Part shown: positions 18,004 to 30,282 of the stretch, piece by piece
Numbering within the stretch: position 1 is the first letter of the stretch
Layout of the letters: each line of letters opens with the position of its first letter
Notes under the pieces: model-generated
The model's database searches: none
Seen by the model: only the letters and a program-made list of their open reading frames with translations
What the model was told of the DNA's origin: nothing
Made by a program: the position numbers and the translations under genes
Origin: Paraburkholderia sartisoli
GTDB taxonomy: Bacteria > Pseudomonadota > Gammaproteobacteria > Burkholderiales > Burkholderiaceae
Direction of reading: 5' to 3'
DNA: 64,000 nucleotides
Assembly: GCF_900107685.1 (NCBI RefSeq)
Contig: NZ_FNRQ01000001.1
Coordinates: 496,001 to 560,000 of the forward strand

Positions 18004-18032
18004 AGCCCCGGTTTATCGCCGGGGCTTTTTTT
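18004..18032 (+). terminator. intrinsic terminator of icd
   Basis: Stem AGCCCCGG/CCGGGGCT with a 7-nt loop and seven T, 24 bp after the icd stop codon. Confidence 0.9.
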
Positions 18033-18243
18033 ATTTGCGAGGTTTGGGGTCAATTACCCGGTGTCGAGGACACTCCTGCTGATAGCGTCGTAAAAAAACC
18101 GCGCGAAGTGAGGTCGTCCACACACCAGACAAAGACCACACGCAAGGCAATATTGGCGGCGGAGCCGTTAGCGAGCAAATGGGCCGAGACCTGCTGATAT
18201 TATCTTTTGTTCGTGCTTTCACATCCTGTCTGGCTAACCTGCA

Positions 18244-18627
18244 ATGTCGTTGATGTGGCGAATGCTTGTCGTGTTCTCGATCGCGCTGCTCTTCGGGCAG
18301 GGCGCGTTCGCGCATGAACAGGTCACGCAACTAGCCAGCGCCGGTGCGACGCGGCATGCGCAGCATGTGGCAGGCACTGAGCAGGTATCCGGTGAACTCG
18401 CCCGGCCCGCGACGGGTCGCCCGGAAGGGCCCGCGACAGGCGCGCCGTGTCGTCACGATCATTCCGGTTGCTGCACGAGCGCGTGCGGTTTTCATTGCTG
18501 CGTCTTCCCAAGCGCGGTGTATTTCGAACCGCGCGCCCCCGATGTCCCGATCAGACTGCCTGTTTCCGAACCGCGCCATGACAGCGTGACGCACGCGCCG
18601 CTGCTGCGTCCGCCGATCGCGTCATGA
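18244..18627 (+). CDS. CopL-like small exported metal-binding protein
   Basis: A 127-residue protein with an N-terminal signal peptide (MLVVFSIALLFGQGAFAHE) and a Cys/His cluster, CRHDHSGCCTSACGFHCC, in the middle of the mature chain. Small proteins of this layout, called CopL in xanthomonads, precede copper-resistance multicopper oxidase genes and are linked to copper-dependent expression. Here the multicopper oxidase starts 148 bp downstream on the same strand. The ribosome-binding site is weak. Copper binding and a role in copper resistance are inferred from the cluster and the context. Confidence 0.72.
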   Translation: MSLMWRMLVVFSIALLFGQGAFAHEQVTQLASAGATRHAQHVAGTEQVSGELARPATGRPEGPATGAPCRHDHSGCCTSACGFHCCVFPSAVYFEPRAPDVPIRLPVSEPRHDSVTHAPLLRPPIAS

Positions 18628-18775
18628 CATCACGCCATGTGCGCGCCGTCCATGCGCGCGCATCGTGCGGATATCCATCGAAGATGCGCCCGGCAAGCGC
18701 CTTGCCGGGCCAACGCACGACCCACACGCGAACGCGCGGCGCCTTGCGCCCGTTCGCCGAAACAAGGAAACCATC

Positions 18776-20410
18776 ATGATTCGCAGGCAATTTCTCGCCC
18801 GCTCGCTGGGCACGGCCATCGCGTCGCTATTTGCACGCAGCGCTTTCGCCCAGCACGCCGGCCATTCGATGCAGGGCATGGAAGGCATGGACGACATGCC
18901 CGGGATGGCCGGCATGCACCACGCGATGCCGTCGCCCAAAACGCCGCCTCAGGTTTCCCTGGCCGCTGACGACGCGTTGCCGGCCGGCGCGCCGCTCCCT
19001 GAATTGCGCACGCTGGTGAATTCCAGCGGCGAGGCCGGCACGTTTCGCGCGACGCTCGTCGCCGCGCCCGCGAAGCACACGCTGCTCGCGGGCCAGCCGA
19101 CAACGTTCTGGCAATACAACGGACCGGATGCGGACAGCGCGCAGGGCCCGGTCACCGGTCCGCTGATCGACGTCCGCGAAGGCGATACCGTCGAGATCCG
19201 TTTCGTGAACCGTCTGCCGCAGCCATCGACGATTCACTGGCACGGCCTGCCGGTCCCGCCCGATCAGGACGGCAACCCGTCGTTGATGATCGCGCCGGGC
19301 GCCACGCATGTGTACCGCTTCACGCTGCCGCCCGGAAGCGCCGGCACGTACTGGTACCACCCGCATCCGCACATGATGTCGGCGGAACAGGTGTTTCGCG
19401 GGCTCGCCGGACCGATCATCGTCCGCGCCGCCGACGATCCGCTCGCCGGCTTTCCCGAGCGTCACCTGTTTTTCTCCGACCTGAAACTCGCGGCCGACGG
19501 CTCGATTCCCGCGAACGACATGATGGACTGGATGAACGGCCGCGAAGGGCAGTTCGTGCTGGTGAACGGCGCGCACCGTCCACGCATCGCCGTCAAGGAA
19601 GATGAACGCTGGCGCCTGTGGAATGCATGCAGTGCCCGCTATCTGAGATTTTCGCTCGGCGCCGGGCAGCGCTTCGTTCAGGTCGGCACGGACGGCGGTT
19701 TGCTGGAAAAGCCGCGCGAAGGCTTGACCGAGCTACTGCTCGCGCCCGGCGAGCGCGCCGAAGTGATCGTGCGCGCCGGCAGCGCACCGTCGCAGGCAAC
19801 GCTCACCGCCGATGTCTACGACCGTCGCAAGATGGCGATGTCGGCGGGCAGCCTGCCGCCCGACCCGGCGCGCGTGCTCGCCGACGTCGCGTTCCAGCCG
19901 CAACCGGCTGGCGAGGCCAGCGAGGCCAGCGGAGGAATGCGTGCAATACCTGCAACGTTGCGGACCATCGTGCCGCTTTCTGCACCAGTCGCGCGGAAGT
20001 CGGTGGTTTTTTCGGAAGCGATGGACATGGCCGCGATGCACCGTTCTGGCGCATCGGTCCACGGCATGCCGGCGGGAATGCGGTTCATGATCAACGGCAC
20101 CTCGTTCGATCCGAAGCGGGTTACGTTGACGAGCCGGCGCGACGCAGTCGAGGAATGGGCCATCGAGAACCGCACGGACATGGATCATCCGTTCCATCTG
20201 CATGGCACGCAGTTTCAGGTCGTCGGGCGGGCGCGCGGCGGGGCGGTCACGCCCGAGCCGCTTCTCGCGTGGCGCGACACGGTGAACGTCCAGCCCGGCG
20301 AGACCGTGCGCATCGCCACGGTTCAGAAGATGGCGGGCGACCGGATGTTCCATTGCCACATCCTCGAACACGAGGACCTCGGCATGATGGGCACGCTCAA
20401 GGTCATCTGA
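18776..20410 (+). CDS. multicopper oxidase, CopA/CueO-like
   Basis: A 544-residue periplasmic copper oxidase with a Tat signal (MIRRQFLARSLGTAIASLFA). All four copper-ligand motifs are visible: TIHWHGLPVPPDQDGN, GTYWYHPHPHM, HPFHLHGTQFQV and FHCHILEHEDLGMMG, giving type 1 and trinuclear copper centres. A Met/His-rich segment after the signal (GHSMQGMEGMDDMPGMAG and the following residues) may bind Cu(I). The ATG at 18776 is preferred over the upstream open frame because it begins the Tat motif and follows CAAGGAAACC. With the CopL-like gene it forms a copper detoxification pair, probably oxidising Cu(I) in the periplasm. Confidence 0.92.
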   Translation: MIRRQFLARSLGTAIASLFARSAFAQHAGHSMQGMEGMDDMPGMAGMHHAMPSPKTPPQVSLAADDALPAGAPLPELRTLVNSSGEAGTFRATLVAAPAKHTLLAGQPTTFWQYNGPDADSAQGPVTGPLIDVREGDTVEIRFVNRLPQPSTIHWHGLPVPPDQDGNPSLMIAPGATHVYRFTLPPGSAGTYWYHPHPHMMSAEQVFRGLAGPIIVRAADDPLAGFPERHLFFSDLKLAADGSIPANDMMDWMNGREGQFVLVNGAHRPRIAVKEDERWRLWNACSARYLRFSLGAGQRFVQVGTDGGLLEKPREGLTELLLAPGERAEVIVRAGSAPSQATLTADVYDRRKMAMSAGSLPPDPARVLADVAFQPQPAGEASEASGGMRAIPATLRTIVPLSAPVARKSVVFSEAMDMAAMHRSGASVHGMPAGMRFMINGTSFDPKRVTLTSRRDAVEEWAIENRTDMDHPFHLHGTQFQVVGRARGGAVTPEPLLAWRDTVNVQPGETVRIATVQKMAGDRMFHCHILEHEDLGMMGTLKVI

Positions 20411-20462
20411 ACGCGACCTCGGAATTCCGGCAACAGGCCGGAAATACAAAGGCACAAAACGA

Positions 20463-20487
20463 AAAACCCGGCACGAGGCCGGGTTTT
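20463..20487. terminator. bidirectional terminator between multicopper oxidase and cspA
   Basis: Stem AAAACCCGG/CCGGGTTTT with a 7-nt loop; it carries A and T runs on both sides, so it can stop the oxidase transcript on plus and cspA on minus. Confidence 0.8.
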
Positions 20488-20509
20488 CAGGGTCTGGGTA
20501 TCGAACGGG

Positions 20510-20716
20510 TCAGGCGGCAGCCTGGATGTTCGATGCCTGTTTGCCTTTGGGGCCTTGCACGACCTCGAAGCTTACTTTCTGGCCTTCCTTGAGCGTTTTG
20601 AAACCGTTCATCTGGATTGCCGAAAAGTGTGCAAACAGATCCTCACCGCCTTCGTCGGGCGTAATGAATCCGAAACCTTTCGCGTCATTGAACCATTTGA
20701 CCGTACCAGTTGCCAT
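20510..20716 (-). CDS. cspA: cold-shock domain protein, CspA family
   Basis: A 68-residue nucleic-acid-binding OB-fold protein. RNP1 is KGFGFITP and RNP2 is DLFAHFSAI; the chain starts [11 protein letters not shown] and ends SNIQAAA. Such proteins melt RNA structure and act as RNA chaperones. It has a good site (GGGGAAG) before the ATG and a leader of about 130 nt from the strong promoter at 20856-20884, as is usual for cold-shock genes. The symbol is by family; it may be a constitutive paralogue. Confidence 0.95.
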   Translation of the reverse strand: MATGTVKWFNDAKGFGFITPDEGGEDLFAHFSAIQMNGFKTLKEGQKVSFEVVQGPKGKQASNIQAAA

Positions 20717-20855
20717 GCCAACTTCCCCTGTAACTCATGTCCCTACCACGAGCCCCTCGAAAAGCTTAACGACCGCAGTTGCTGCCGCTCCTCGTTACAA
20801 GCTCACCACGGCATTTTTCCGTTATTCCGGCTGGGTGGAAAAAAGTGCCAGCTTG

Positions 20856-20884
20856 ATTGTTGTGGCTATTAATTCGACTGTCAA
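20856..20884 (-). promoter_or_regulatory. cspA: sigma-70 promoter of cspA
   Basis: Read on minus: a perfect TTGACA (-35, 20884-20879), a 17-bp spacer and AACAAT (-10, 20861-20856). The start would be near 20849, giving a leader of about 130 nt. Confidence 0.7.
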
Positions 20885-21217
20885 GAAAATTTTGAGACGG
20901 CCGTGGGCACGTTGTAAAGACCCAATTTCCAGGGTTTTTCCTTCTTTTCTTATGTGCGGTGGCGCAAGCGGCGCATCTTGAAAAGACGCATAATCGACTC
21001 ACATGAGGTTCAGACCAGACGGGCATCGCGGTCGTCCCCCCGCCTGATCTGACGGGTTGTGCGATACTCGTTTCGACTGCAGTTTTCGGGATAGGCTTTA
21101 TGCCAGTCCCGTGAGCCGGATCCGCAATCGGCTCGGTGCAGAACTCACGCGTGACAAGGCTGTACGGTCAGGCGGTGGCGAACCGATCGCCGACCAGCCG
21201 GTCGGGTTTTGGCAGGA

Positions 21218-21245
21218 TTGCGGGCCTGCCCGGGTTGTTTAGAAT
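21218..21245 (+). promoter_or_regulatory. clpS: candidate clpS promoter giving a leaderless mRNA
   Basis: TTGCGG (21218-21223), a 16-bp spacer and TAGAAT (21240-21245). The expected start is at about 21252, one base before the clpS ATG at 21253, and no ribosome-binding site precedes that ATG. Confidence 0.5.
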
Positions 21246-21252
21246 TGGATGT

Positions 21253-21567
21253 ATGGCGATTATCCCGGACAAGCAGGATGGCACCGTACTGGAGCGGCAG
21301 GAACAGAAGCTGAAACCGCCGGCCATGTACAAGGTGGTGCTGCTGAATGACGACTTCACGCCGATGGAATTCGTCGTGATGATCGTGCAGGAGTATTTCA
21401 ACAAGGATCGTGAGACCGCAACGCAGGTGATGTTGAAGGTGCATCGCGAAGGTCGGGGGGTTTGTGGGGTCTACACGCGGGACATCGCGTCGACCAAAGT
21501 CGAGCAAGTCGTTACCCACGCACGGCAGGCCGGGCATCCGCTGCAGTGTGTGATGGAGGAAGCATGA
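21253..21567 (+). CDS. clpS: ATP-dependent Clp protease adaptor ClpS
   Basis: A 104-residue adaptor that binds N-degron substrates and delivers them to ClpAP. Typical segments are [18 protein letters not shown], which includes the N-end-binding DD pair, and [17 protein letters not shown]; a disordered N-terminal tail of about 20 residues precedes the fold. The ATG at 21253 gives the usual length; the open frame further upstream shows no homology. It overlaps clpA by four bases, as expected for a coupled clpSA operon. Confidence 0.95.
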   Translation: MAIIPDKQDGTVLERQEQKLKPPAMYKVVLLNDDFTPMEFVVMIVQEYFNKDRETATQVMLKVHREGRGVCGVYTRDIASTKVEQVVTHARQAGHPLQCVMEEA

Positions 21568-23861
21568 TTGCCCAGGAACTGGAAGTCAGCCTGCACATGG
21601 CGTTCATGGAAGCACGCCAGGCGCGGCACGAGTTCATAACGGTCGAACATCTTTTACTGGCCCTGTTGGACAATCCGACGGCAGCAGAAGTGTTGCGCGC
21701 GTGTGCAGCCAACATCGAAGATCTGCGCCAGAACCTGCGCAACTTCATTCATGACAACACGCCGACCGTGCCGGGCACGGACGACGTCGATACGCAGCCG
21801 ACACTCGGCTTCCAGCGCGTGATTCAACGCGCGATCATGCATGTTCAGTCGACATCGAACGGCAAGAAGGAAGTCACCGGCGCGAACGTTCTCGTCGCGA
21901 TTTTCGGCGAGAAGGATTCGCACGCGGTCTACTACCTGCAGCAGCAGGGCGTGACGCGTCTGGACGTGGTGAACTTCATCTCGCATGGCATCGCGAAGAC
22001 GAACAGCACCGACGCCGCGAAAGCGAGCGACGCCAGCGCCGAGTCCGATGAAGCCGCCGCGCAGAAGGAAACCCCGCTTGCGCAGTTCACGCAGAACCTG
22101 AACCAGATGGCGAAAGACGGCCGCATCGACCCGCTGATCGGGCGCGAGCTGGAAGTCGAACGCGTGGTGCAGGTGCTGTGCCGACGGCGCAAGAACAATC
22201 CGCTGCTGGTCGGCGAGGCCGGCGTCGGCAAGACGGCGATCGCCGAAGGTCTCGCCTGGCGCATCACGCGCGGCGAAGTGCCGGACATTCTCGCGGATGC
22301 GCAGGTGTATTCGCTCGACATGGGCGCGCTGCTCGCGGGCACCAAGTATCGCGGCGATTTCGAACAGCGCCTGAAAACGGTGTTGAAGGAACTGAAGGAG
22401 CGTCCGCACGCGATTCTCTTCATCGACGAAATTCATACGCTGATCGGCGCAGGTGCTGCGTCGGGCGGCACGCTGGATGCGTCGAACCTGCTGAAGCCGG
22501 CGCTGTCGTCGGGCACGCTGAAGTGCATCGGCGCGACCACGTTCACCGAATATCGCGGCATCTTCGAAAAGGACGCGGCACTGTCGCGCCGTTTCCAGAA
22601 GATCGACGTGACCGAGCCGACCGTCGAGCAGACGGTGGCGATCCTGCGCGGCCTCAAGTCGCGTTTCGAAGAGCACCACGGCGTGAAGTATTCGTCGGGC
22701 GCGCTGAACGCGGCCGCTGAACTGTCGGCGCGCTTCATCACGGATCGTCATCTGCCGGACAAGGCGATCGACGTGATCGACGAAGCGGGCGCGGCGCAAC
22801 GCATCCTGCCGAAATCGAAGCAGAAGAAGACGATCGGCAAGGGCGAGATCGAGGAAATCATCTCGAAGATCGCACGCGTGCCGCCGCAAAGTGTTTCGCA
22901 GGACGATCGCAGCAAGCTGCAGACGCTCGATCGCGATCTGAAGAGCGTCGTGTTCGGGCAAGACCCGGCGATCGATGCGCTGTCGGCCGCGATCAAGATG
23001 GCGCGTGCCGGCCTTGGCAAACTGGACAAGCCGATTGGCGCGTTCCTGTTCTCCGGCCCGACGGGCGTCGGCAAGACCGAAGTGGCGCGGCAACTCGCGT
23101 TCACGCTCGGCATCGAGCTGATCCGCTTCGACATGTCGGAGTATATGGAGCGTCACGCGGTGAGCCGTCTGATCGGCGCGCCGCCGGGATACGTCGGGTT
23201 CGATCAGGGTGGTCTGCTCACCGAAGCCGTCACGAAGAAGCCGCATTGCGTGCTGCTGCTCGACGAAATCGAGAAGGCGCATCCGGACATCTACAACGTG
23301 CTGCTGCAGGTGATGGACCACGGCACGCTGACGGACAACAACGGTCGCAAGGCGGATTTCCGCAACGTCATCATCATCATGACGACGAACGCGGGCGCTG
23401 AGTCGATGAACAAGTCGACGATCGGCTTCACGACGCGCCGGGAAACCGGTGACGAAATGGTCGACATCAAGCGCATGTTCACGCCGGAGTTCCGTAACCG
23501 TCTGGACGCGACGATCAGCTTCCGCTCGCTCGATGAAGAAATCATCATGCGCGTGGTCGACAAGTTCCTGATGCAGCTCGAAGACCAGTTGCACGAGAAG
23601 AAGGTCGACGCGCTCTTCACCGATGCGCTGCGTCAGCATCTCGCGAAGCACGGTTTCGATCCGCTGATGGGCGCGCGTCCGATGCAGCGCCTGATCCAGG
23701 ACACGATCCGTCGTGCGCTGGCAGACGAGTTGCTGTTCGGCAAGCTGATGAGCGGCGGCCGCGTGACGGTCGACGTCGATGCGGAAGACAAGGTGCAGTT
23801 GACCTTCGACGAGCAGCCGGCGCCGCGCAATCCGAATCCGGAAGCGATCGAAGTCGAGTAA
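21564..23861 (+). CDS. clpA: ATP-dependent Clp protease ATP-binding subunit ClpA
   Basis: A 765-residue AAA+ unfoldase that feeds substrates to ClpP. It has an N-domain (about 1-145), a first ATPase with Walker [10 protein letters not shown] (217-225) and [13 protein letters not shown], and a second with GPTGVGKTE and [15 protein letters not shown]. The IGL-type ClpP-binding loop is represented by STIGFT near residue 620. There is no long ClpB middle domain, which separates it from ClpB and ClpC. The ATG at 21564 overlaps the clpS stop; a strong terminator follows. Confidence 0.96.
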   Translation: MIAQELEVSLHMAFMEARQARHEFITVEHLLLALLDNPTAAEVLRACAANIEDLRQNLRNFIHDNTPTVPGTDDVDTQPTLGFQRVIQRAIMHVQSTSNGKKEVTGANVLVAIFGEKDSHAVYYLQQQGVTRLDVVNFISHGIAKTNSTDAAKASDASAESDEAAAQKETPLAQFTQNLNQMAKDGRIDPLIGRELEVERVVQVLCRRRKNNPLLVGEAGVGKTAIAEGLAWRITRGEVPDILADAQVYSLDMGALLAGTKYRGDFEQRLKTVLKELKERPHAILFIDEIHTLIGAGAASGGTLDASNLLKPALSSGTLKCIGATTFTEYRGIFEKDAALSRRFQKIDVTEPTVEQTVAILRGLKSRFEEHHGVKYSSGALNAAAELSARFITDRHLPDKAIDVIDEAGAAQRILPKSKQKKTIGKGEIEEIISKIARVPPQSVSQDDRSKLQTLDRDLKSVVFGQDPAIDALSAAIKMARAGLGKLDKPIGAFLFSGPTGVGKTEVARQLAFTLGIELIRFDMSEYMERHAVSRLIGAPPGYVGFDQGGLLTEAVTKKPHCVLLLDEIEKAHPDIYNVLLQVMDHGTLTDNNGRKADFRNVIIIMTTNAGAESMNKSTIGFTTRRETGDEMVDIKRMFTPEFRNRLDATISFRSLDEEIIMRVVDKFLMQLEDQLHEKKVDALFTDALRQHLAKHGFDPLMGARPMQRLIQDTIRRALADELLFGKLMSGGRVTVDVDAEDKVQLTFDEQPAPRNPNPEAIEVE

Positions 23862-23887
23862 GGTTCTACTTTAAGCTGTACGTGAAG

Positions 23888-23928
23888 GCAGAACGGCGCG
23901 GGTTAAACCCCGCGCCGTTCTGCTTTTT
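23888..23928 (+). terminator. intrinsic terminator of clpSA
   Basis: A 15-bp perfect stem, GCAGAACGGCGCGGG and its complement, with a 6-nt loop and TTTTT, 26 bp after clpA. Confidence 0.93.
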
Positions 23929-23949
23929 GCTTTTGAAAAACGAAAGCGG

Positions 23950-24396
23950 TTAATGCTTGCCCGTGCTGCCGAAACCGCCGGCGCCACGCGTGCTTTCCTC
24001 GAAGTCGTCGACGATGTTGAATTCTGCCTGCACGACCGGCACGATCACGAGCTGTGCGAGGCGCTCCATCGGATTCAGCGTGAATTCGGTCTGGCCGCGA
24101 TTCCACGTCGAAATCATCAGTTGCCCCTGGTAATCCGAATCGATCAGGCCGACCAGGTTGCCGAGCACGATGCCATGCTTGTGACCGAGGCCCGAGCGCG
24201 GCAGGATCAGCGCCGCGTAACCCGGGTCGCCGACGTGAATCGCGAGGCCTGTCGGCACCAGCGCGGTTTCGCCGGGCTTCAGCGTCAACGGTTCATCGAG
24301 GCAGGCGCGCAGGTCGAGGCCCGCGCTGCCGGTTGTCGCGTAGGCGGGCAACTGTTCGCGCATGCGCGCGTCGAGAATCTTCAGGTCGAGTTTCAT
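23950..24396 (-). CDS. dut: deoxyuridine 5'-triphosphate nucleotidohydrolase
   Basis: A 148-residue trimeric dUTPase that hydrolyses dUTP to dUMP and pyrophosphate, keeping uracil out of DNA. The five family motifs are seen in order: [46 protein letters not shown] and the C-terminal [10 protein letters not shown]. It is the last gene of the minus-strand run that includes coaBC, 27 bp after the flavin oxidoreductase gene; coaBC-dut proximity is common in proteobacteria. Confidence 0.97.
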   Translation of the reverse strand: MKLDLKILDARMREQLPAYATTGSAGLDLRACLDEPLTLKPGETALVPTGLAIHVGDPGYAALILPRSGLGHKHGIVLGNLVGLIDSDYQGQLMISTWNRGQTEFTLNPMERLAQLVIVPVVQAEFNIVDDFEESTRGAGGFGSTGKH

Positions 24397-24423
24397 GCAG
24401 GTTCGTGTTGGATTAAAAAAACC

Positions 24424-25425
24424 TTAGCGTGCCAGCTGGAACGCTTCGGCGAGAAGCTCATAAGAGCGAAGCCGTGCACGGTAACTGCCGGCCACGGTCA
24501 GGACGATCAGTTCGTCGGCCTGGTACTGTTCCTGGATGGCGAGCATCCTCGCGGTGACGCTTTCGGGCGTGCCGATGATGCTGCGCGGCTTCTCGCGGTC
24601 GATCACCAGTTGCTCGCGCTCGCCGTATTCCTGCGCGACGCCCTGTTCGGTCGACGGAATCGGTGCGTTCAAGCCGTACGCCATCTGCACGCGCCGCAGG
24701 TCGACGGCTTTTTCGAGGTCGGCGGCTTCCTGTTCCGTATCCGCGCAGATCACGAAGACGGCGGCGGCGAGATAGGGCTGCGCTTCGTTGCCGGCCGTGA
24801 AGCGCTCGCGATACACCTGCGCGACCTGATGGCCGAAGTGTGCGTTGATGAAATGCGCGAACGAGAAACGCAGGCCGAGCTGCGCGGCAAGCATGCCGCC
24901 GAAGTCGCTCGAGCCGAGCACCCAAAGCTGCGGACGGGTTTCGACGGCCGGTTGCAGCAGCACGCCGTGCGCGACGTGCTCCGGCGGCAGCGTGCCGTTC
25001 ATCAGCCCGACGAGATCGGCGACCTGCTGCGGAAAAATGTTGCCGCGGTTGTACGCGCCCGCGGCGACTGCCTGCGCGGTGCGCATGTCGCCGCCCGGCG
25101 CGCGGCCGACGCCCAGATCGATCCGGTTCGGAAAGAGCGCCTCCAGCATCATGAACTGTTCGGCAAGCTTGAACGGGGTGTAGTACGGCAGCATGACGCC
25201 GCCCGAACCGAGCCGGATGCGCTTCGTCACGCTGCCGAGCCGCGCGAGCATCACTTCCGGGCACGGGTTCGACACGCCGCGCAGGCCGTGATGCTCGGCG
25301 CACCAGTAGCGCGTGTAACCGAGATCGTCGGCGAGTTGCGCGAGTTCGACGGTGGCGGCCACGGCGTCTGACACCGAATGCCCGTCGATGACCGGGGTTT
25401 GATCGAGCACGGAAAGTAATGTCAT
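24424..25425 (-). CDS. luciferase-like flavin-dependent oxidoreductase
   Basis: A 333-residue (beta/alpha)8 protein of the bacterial-luciferase superfamily, MsnO8/YhbW-like group: RYWCAEHHGL, RLGSGGVMLPYYTPFKLAEQF and RIDLGVGRAPGGD are typical. It probably uses FMNH2 or a related reduced flavin; the substrate is unknown. The frame is open far upstream through coaBC, but MTLLSVLDQTPV at 25425 matches homologues. It lies 50 bp downstream of coaBC on the same strand and is likely in the same transcript. Confidence 0.88.
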   Translation of the reverse strand: MTLLSVLDQTPVIDGHSVSDAVAATVELAQLADDLGYTRYWCAEHHGLRGVSNPCPEVMLARLGSVTKRIRLGSGGVMLPYYTPFKLAEQFMMLEALFPNRIDLGVGRAPGGDMRTAQAVAAGAYNRGNIFPQQVADLVGLMNGTLPPEHVAHGVLLQPAVETRPQLWVLGSSDFGGMLAAQLGLRFSFAHFINAHFGHQVAQVYRERFTAGNEAQPYLAAAVFVICADTEQEAADLEKAVDLRRVQMAYGLNAPIPSTEQGVAQEYGEREQLVIDREKPRSIIGTPESVTARMLAIQEQYQADELIVLTVAGSYRARLRSYELLAEAFQLAR

Positions 25426-25475
25426 GGTTCCGCTCCGGTTCAAGGTGGATGCTGCGCGCGCCGCGTCAGGTTGCG

Positions 25476-26690
25476 TCAGGTGATGAGGCGCGTGTCCGGC
25501 AGACGCTTCGCGATTTCGGTGATCAGTGCGCGTGCGAGCGTCCGCTTGTCGGCGCGCGGCAGCTTCGTCGCGCCTTTCGCTTCGAAGAGAACGACTTCGT
25601 TGTCGTCGAGACCGAAGGTCAGCGGGCCGAGATTGCCGATCAGCAACGGCACGTTCTTGCGCACGCGCTTTTCTTCGCCGTGTACGTCGAGGTTGCCGCT
25701 CTCCGCCGCGAAGCCGACGCAAAAGGGCGGATGCGGCAGCTTCGCCACCGATGCCAGGATGTCCGGATTTTCGACGAACATGAACGTCGGCAAAGACCGG
25801 TCCGCGTTCTTCTTGATCTTGTGTTCGGCGACGTGATCGATGCGCCAGTCGGCCACCGCCGCGACGCCGATGAAGATGTCGTAATTGCCCACGGCACGCA
25901 TCACGGCGTCGTGCATCTGCTGGGCGGTCTGCACGTCTTCGCGGTACACGCCCCACGGCGTCTCCAGCGAAACCGGACCGGCGACCAGATGGACGTCCGC
26001 GCCCGCCTGCTGCGCGGCGCGTGCGAGCGCGAAGCCCATCTTGCCGCTCGAACGGTTCGTGATGCCGCGCACGGGGTCGAGCGGCTCGAACGTCGGGCCG
26101 GCCGTCAGCAGCACGCGGCGGCCCGCGAGAATTTTCGGCGTGAAGAACGATGCAATGGCTTCGTACGTGGCTTCGGGTTCGAGCATGCGTCCGTCGCCCG
26201 TTTCGCCACAGGCCTGCGCGCCCGAGTCTGGTCCGAGCACCTCGACACCATCGGCGCGCAGCTGCGCGACGTTGCGTTGCGTCGCCGGATTCAGCCACAT
26301 CTGGCGGTTCATCGCCGGGACGACGAGAAGCGGACAGTCGCGCGCCACACATAGCGTGGACAGCAGATCGTCGGCCATGCCGTGGGCGAGTTTCGCGAGG
26401 AAATCGGTCGAAGCCGGTGCGATCACGATCGCGTCGGCTTCGCGCGACAGATCGATGTGCGGCATGTTGTTGTCGATGCGCGTGTCCCACTGGCTCGTAT
26501 AGACGGGCCGGCCCGACAGCGCCTGCATCGTGACGGGCGTGATGAACTGCGTCGCCGCTTCGGTCATCGCGACCTGCACGGTCGCACCGGCCTTGGTCAG
26601 CAAGCGCGTGAGTTCAGCGATCTTGTAACAGGCGATGCCGCCCGACATGCCGAGGACGAGATGTTTTCCAGCGAGTTCAGCGGTTGCCAA
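25476..26690 (-). CDS. coaBC: phosphopantothenoylcysteine decarboxylase / phosphopantothenate-cysteine ligase
   Basis: A bifunctional enzyme of about 404 residues for two steps of coenzyme A synthesis. The N-terminal flavoprotein CoaC domain shows GMSGGIACYKIAELTRLL, the catalytic His in NMPHIDLS and the PAMNRQMW clamp. The C-terminal CoaB domain (from about residue 190) begins LLTAGPTFEPLDPVRGITN and has SSGKMGFALARAAQ. I choose the TTG at 26690 (MATAELAGKH) because a GGAGG site lies eight bases before it and homologues start there; an ATG seven codons upstream (26711) is the alternative. It is followed by the oxidoreductase gene and dut. Confidence 0.94.
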   Translation of the reverse strand: MATAELAGKHLVLGMSGGIACYKIAELTRLLTKAGATVQVAMTEAATQFITPVTMQALSGRPVYTSQWDTRIDNNMPHIDLSREADAIVIAPASTDFLAKLAHGMADDLLSTLCVARDCPLLVVPAMNRQMWLNPATQRNVAQLRADGVEVLGPDSGAQACGETGDGRMLEPEATYEAIASFFTPKILAGRRVLLTAGPTFEPLDPVRGITNRSSGKMGFALARAAQQAGADVHLVAGPVSLETPWGVYREDVQTAQQMHDAVMRAVGNYDIFIGVAAVADWRIDHVAEHKIKKNADRSLPTFMFVENPDILASVAKLPHPPFCVGFAAESGNLDVHGEEKRVRKNVPLLIGNLGPLTFGLDDNEVVLFEAKGATKLPRADKRTLARALITEIAKRLPDTRLIT

Positions 26691-26797
26691 CGCGAGCCTC
26701 CGACAAAGCATGACGGCCGGCGTGCCCTCGGGTGCAGGCCGCCGGCCTGGATACGGATGATCAGGCGCGCCAAATCATGCGTAAAAAGCGCGCCGGA

Positions 26798-27297
26798 TCA
26801 GCGCGCGCCGCGCACGCGCCGCAGTTCATCGAACACGAGCAGCGCGGCGCCGATCGTGATCGCGCTGTCGGCGATATTGAACGCCGGCCAGTGCCACGCA
26901 CGCACGTGAAAATCGAGAAAATCGATCACGTGGCCGTACGCGATCCGGTCGATCACGTTGCCGAGCGCGCCGCCCAGAATCAGCGCCAGCGCCGTGCAGA
27001 AGAGCCGCTGGTTGCCGTGGCGCCTCAGCAGATAGCAGATTACCAGCGCCGCGATGACGCCAAGCGCCGTGAACGCCCAGCGCTGCCAGCCGCCCGCCGC
27101 TGCGAGAAAGCTGAACGCCGCGCCGCGGTTGTACACGAGCACGAGGTTGAAGAATGGCGCGAGCGCGACCGACTGGCCGTACGCGAACACCTTCGCAATC
27201 GCGATCTTCGACAGCTGGTCGAACAGGATGACGATCAGCGCGACGCCCAGCCACGGCGCCAGCGATCCGCCCGCGGGTTTCGACAGGGTTCTGCCCA

Positions 27298-27298
<1 letters not shown>
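26798..27298 (-). CDS. lspA: lipoprotein signal peptidase (signal peptidase II)
   Basis: A 166-residue inner-membrane aspartyl protease that cleaves prolipoprotein signal peptides. Four membrane helices are evident; the catalytic Asp residues lie in [14 protein letters not shown] and FNIADSAIT. Its ATG overlaps the ileS stop codon by one base. The ileS-lspA order is conserved in proteobacteria, so the two are co-transcribed. Confidence 0.96.
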
Positions 27299-30135
<2,837 letters not shown>

Positions 30136-30282
30136 GATCAGGTCGCGGTGAATGCTGTGTGTCGCGGAGTACGCGGGGCATGGCGCGCATCAGGCAGGCG
30201 GGTCGCGTGGGCGACTGGCGCTGTCCGGTGCGCACGGCGAGGGGCACGTGCGCGGCTTGCAGCCAGACACGTACCGCGGCGG

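Larger units (their letters stand above)
20717..21252. other. 536-bp divergent region, cspA leader and clpS promoter
   Basis: Holds the 130-nt cspA leader and promoter on minus and the clpS promoter on plus. The stretch from about 20890 to 21210 shows no gene or further convincing element. Confidence 0.6.

Noticed and set aside
21654..23651. 665-codon open frame on minus, antisense to clpA
   Set aside because: Composition artefact; clpA on plus is unambiguous.
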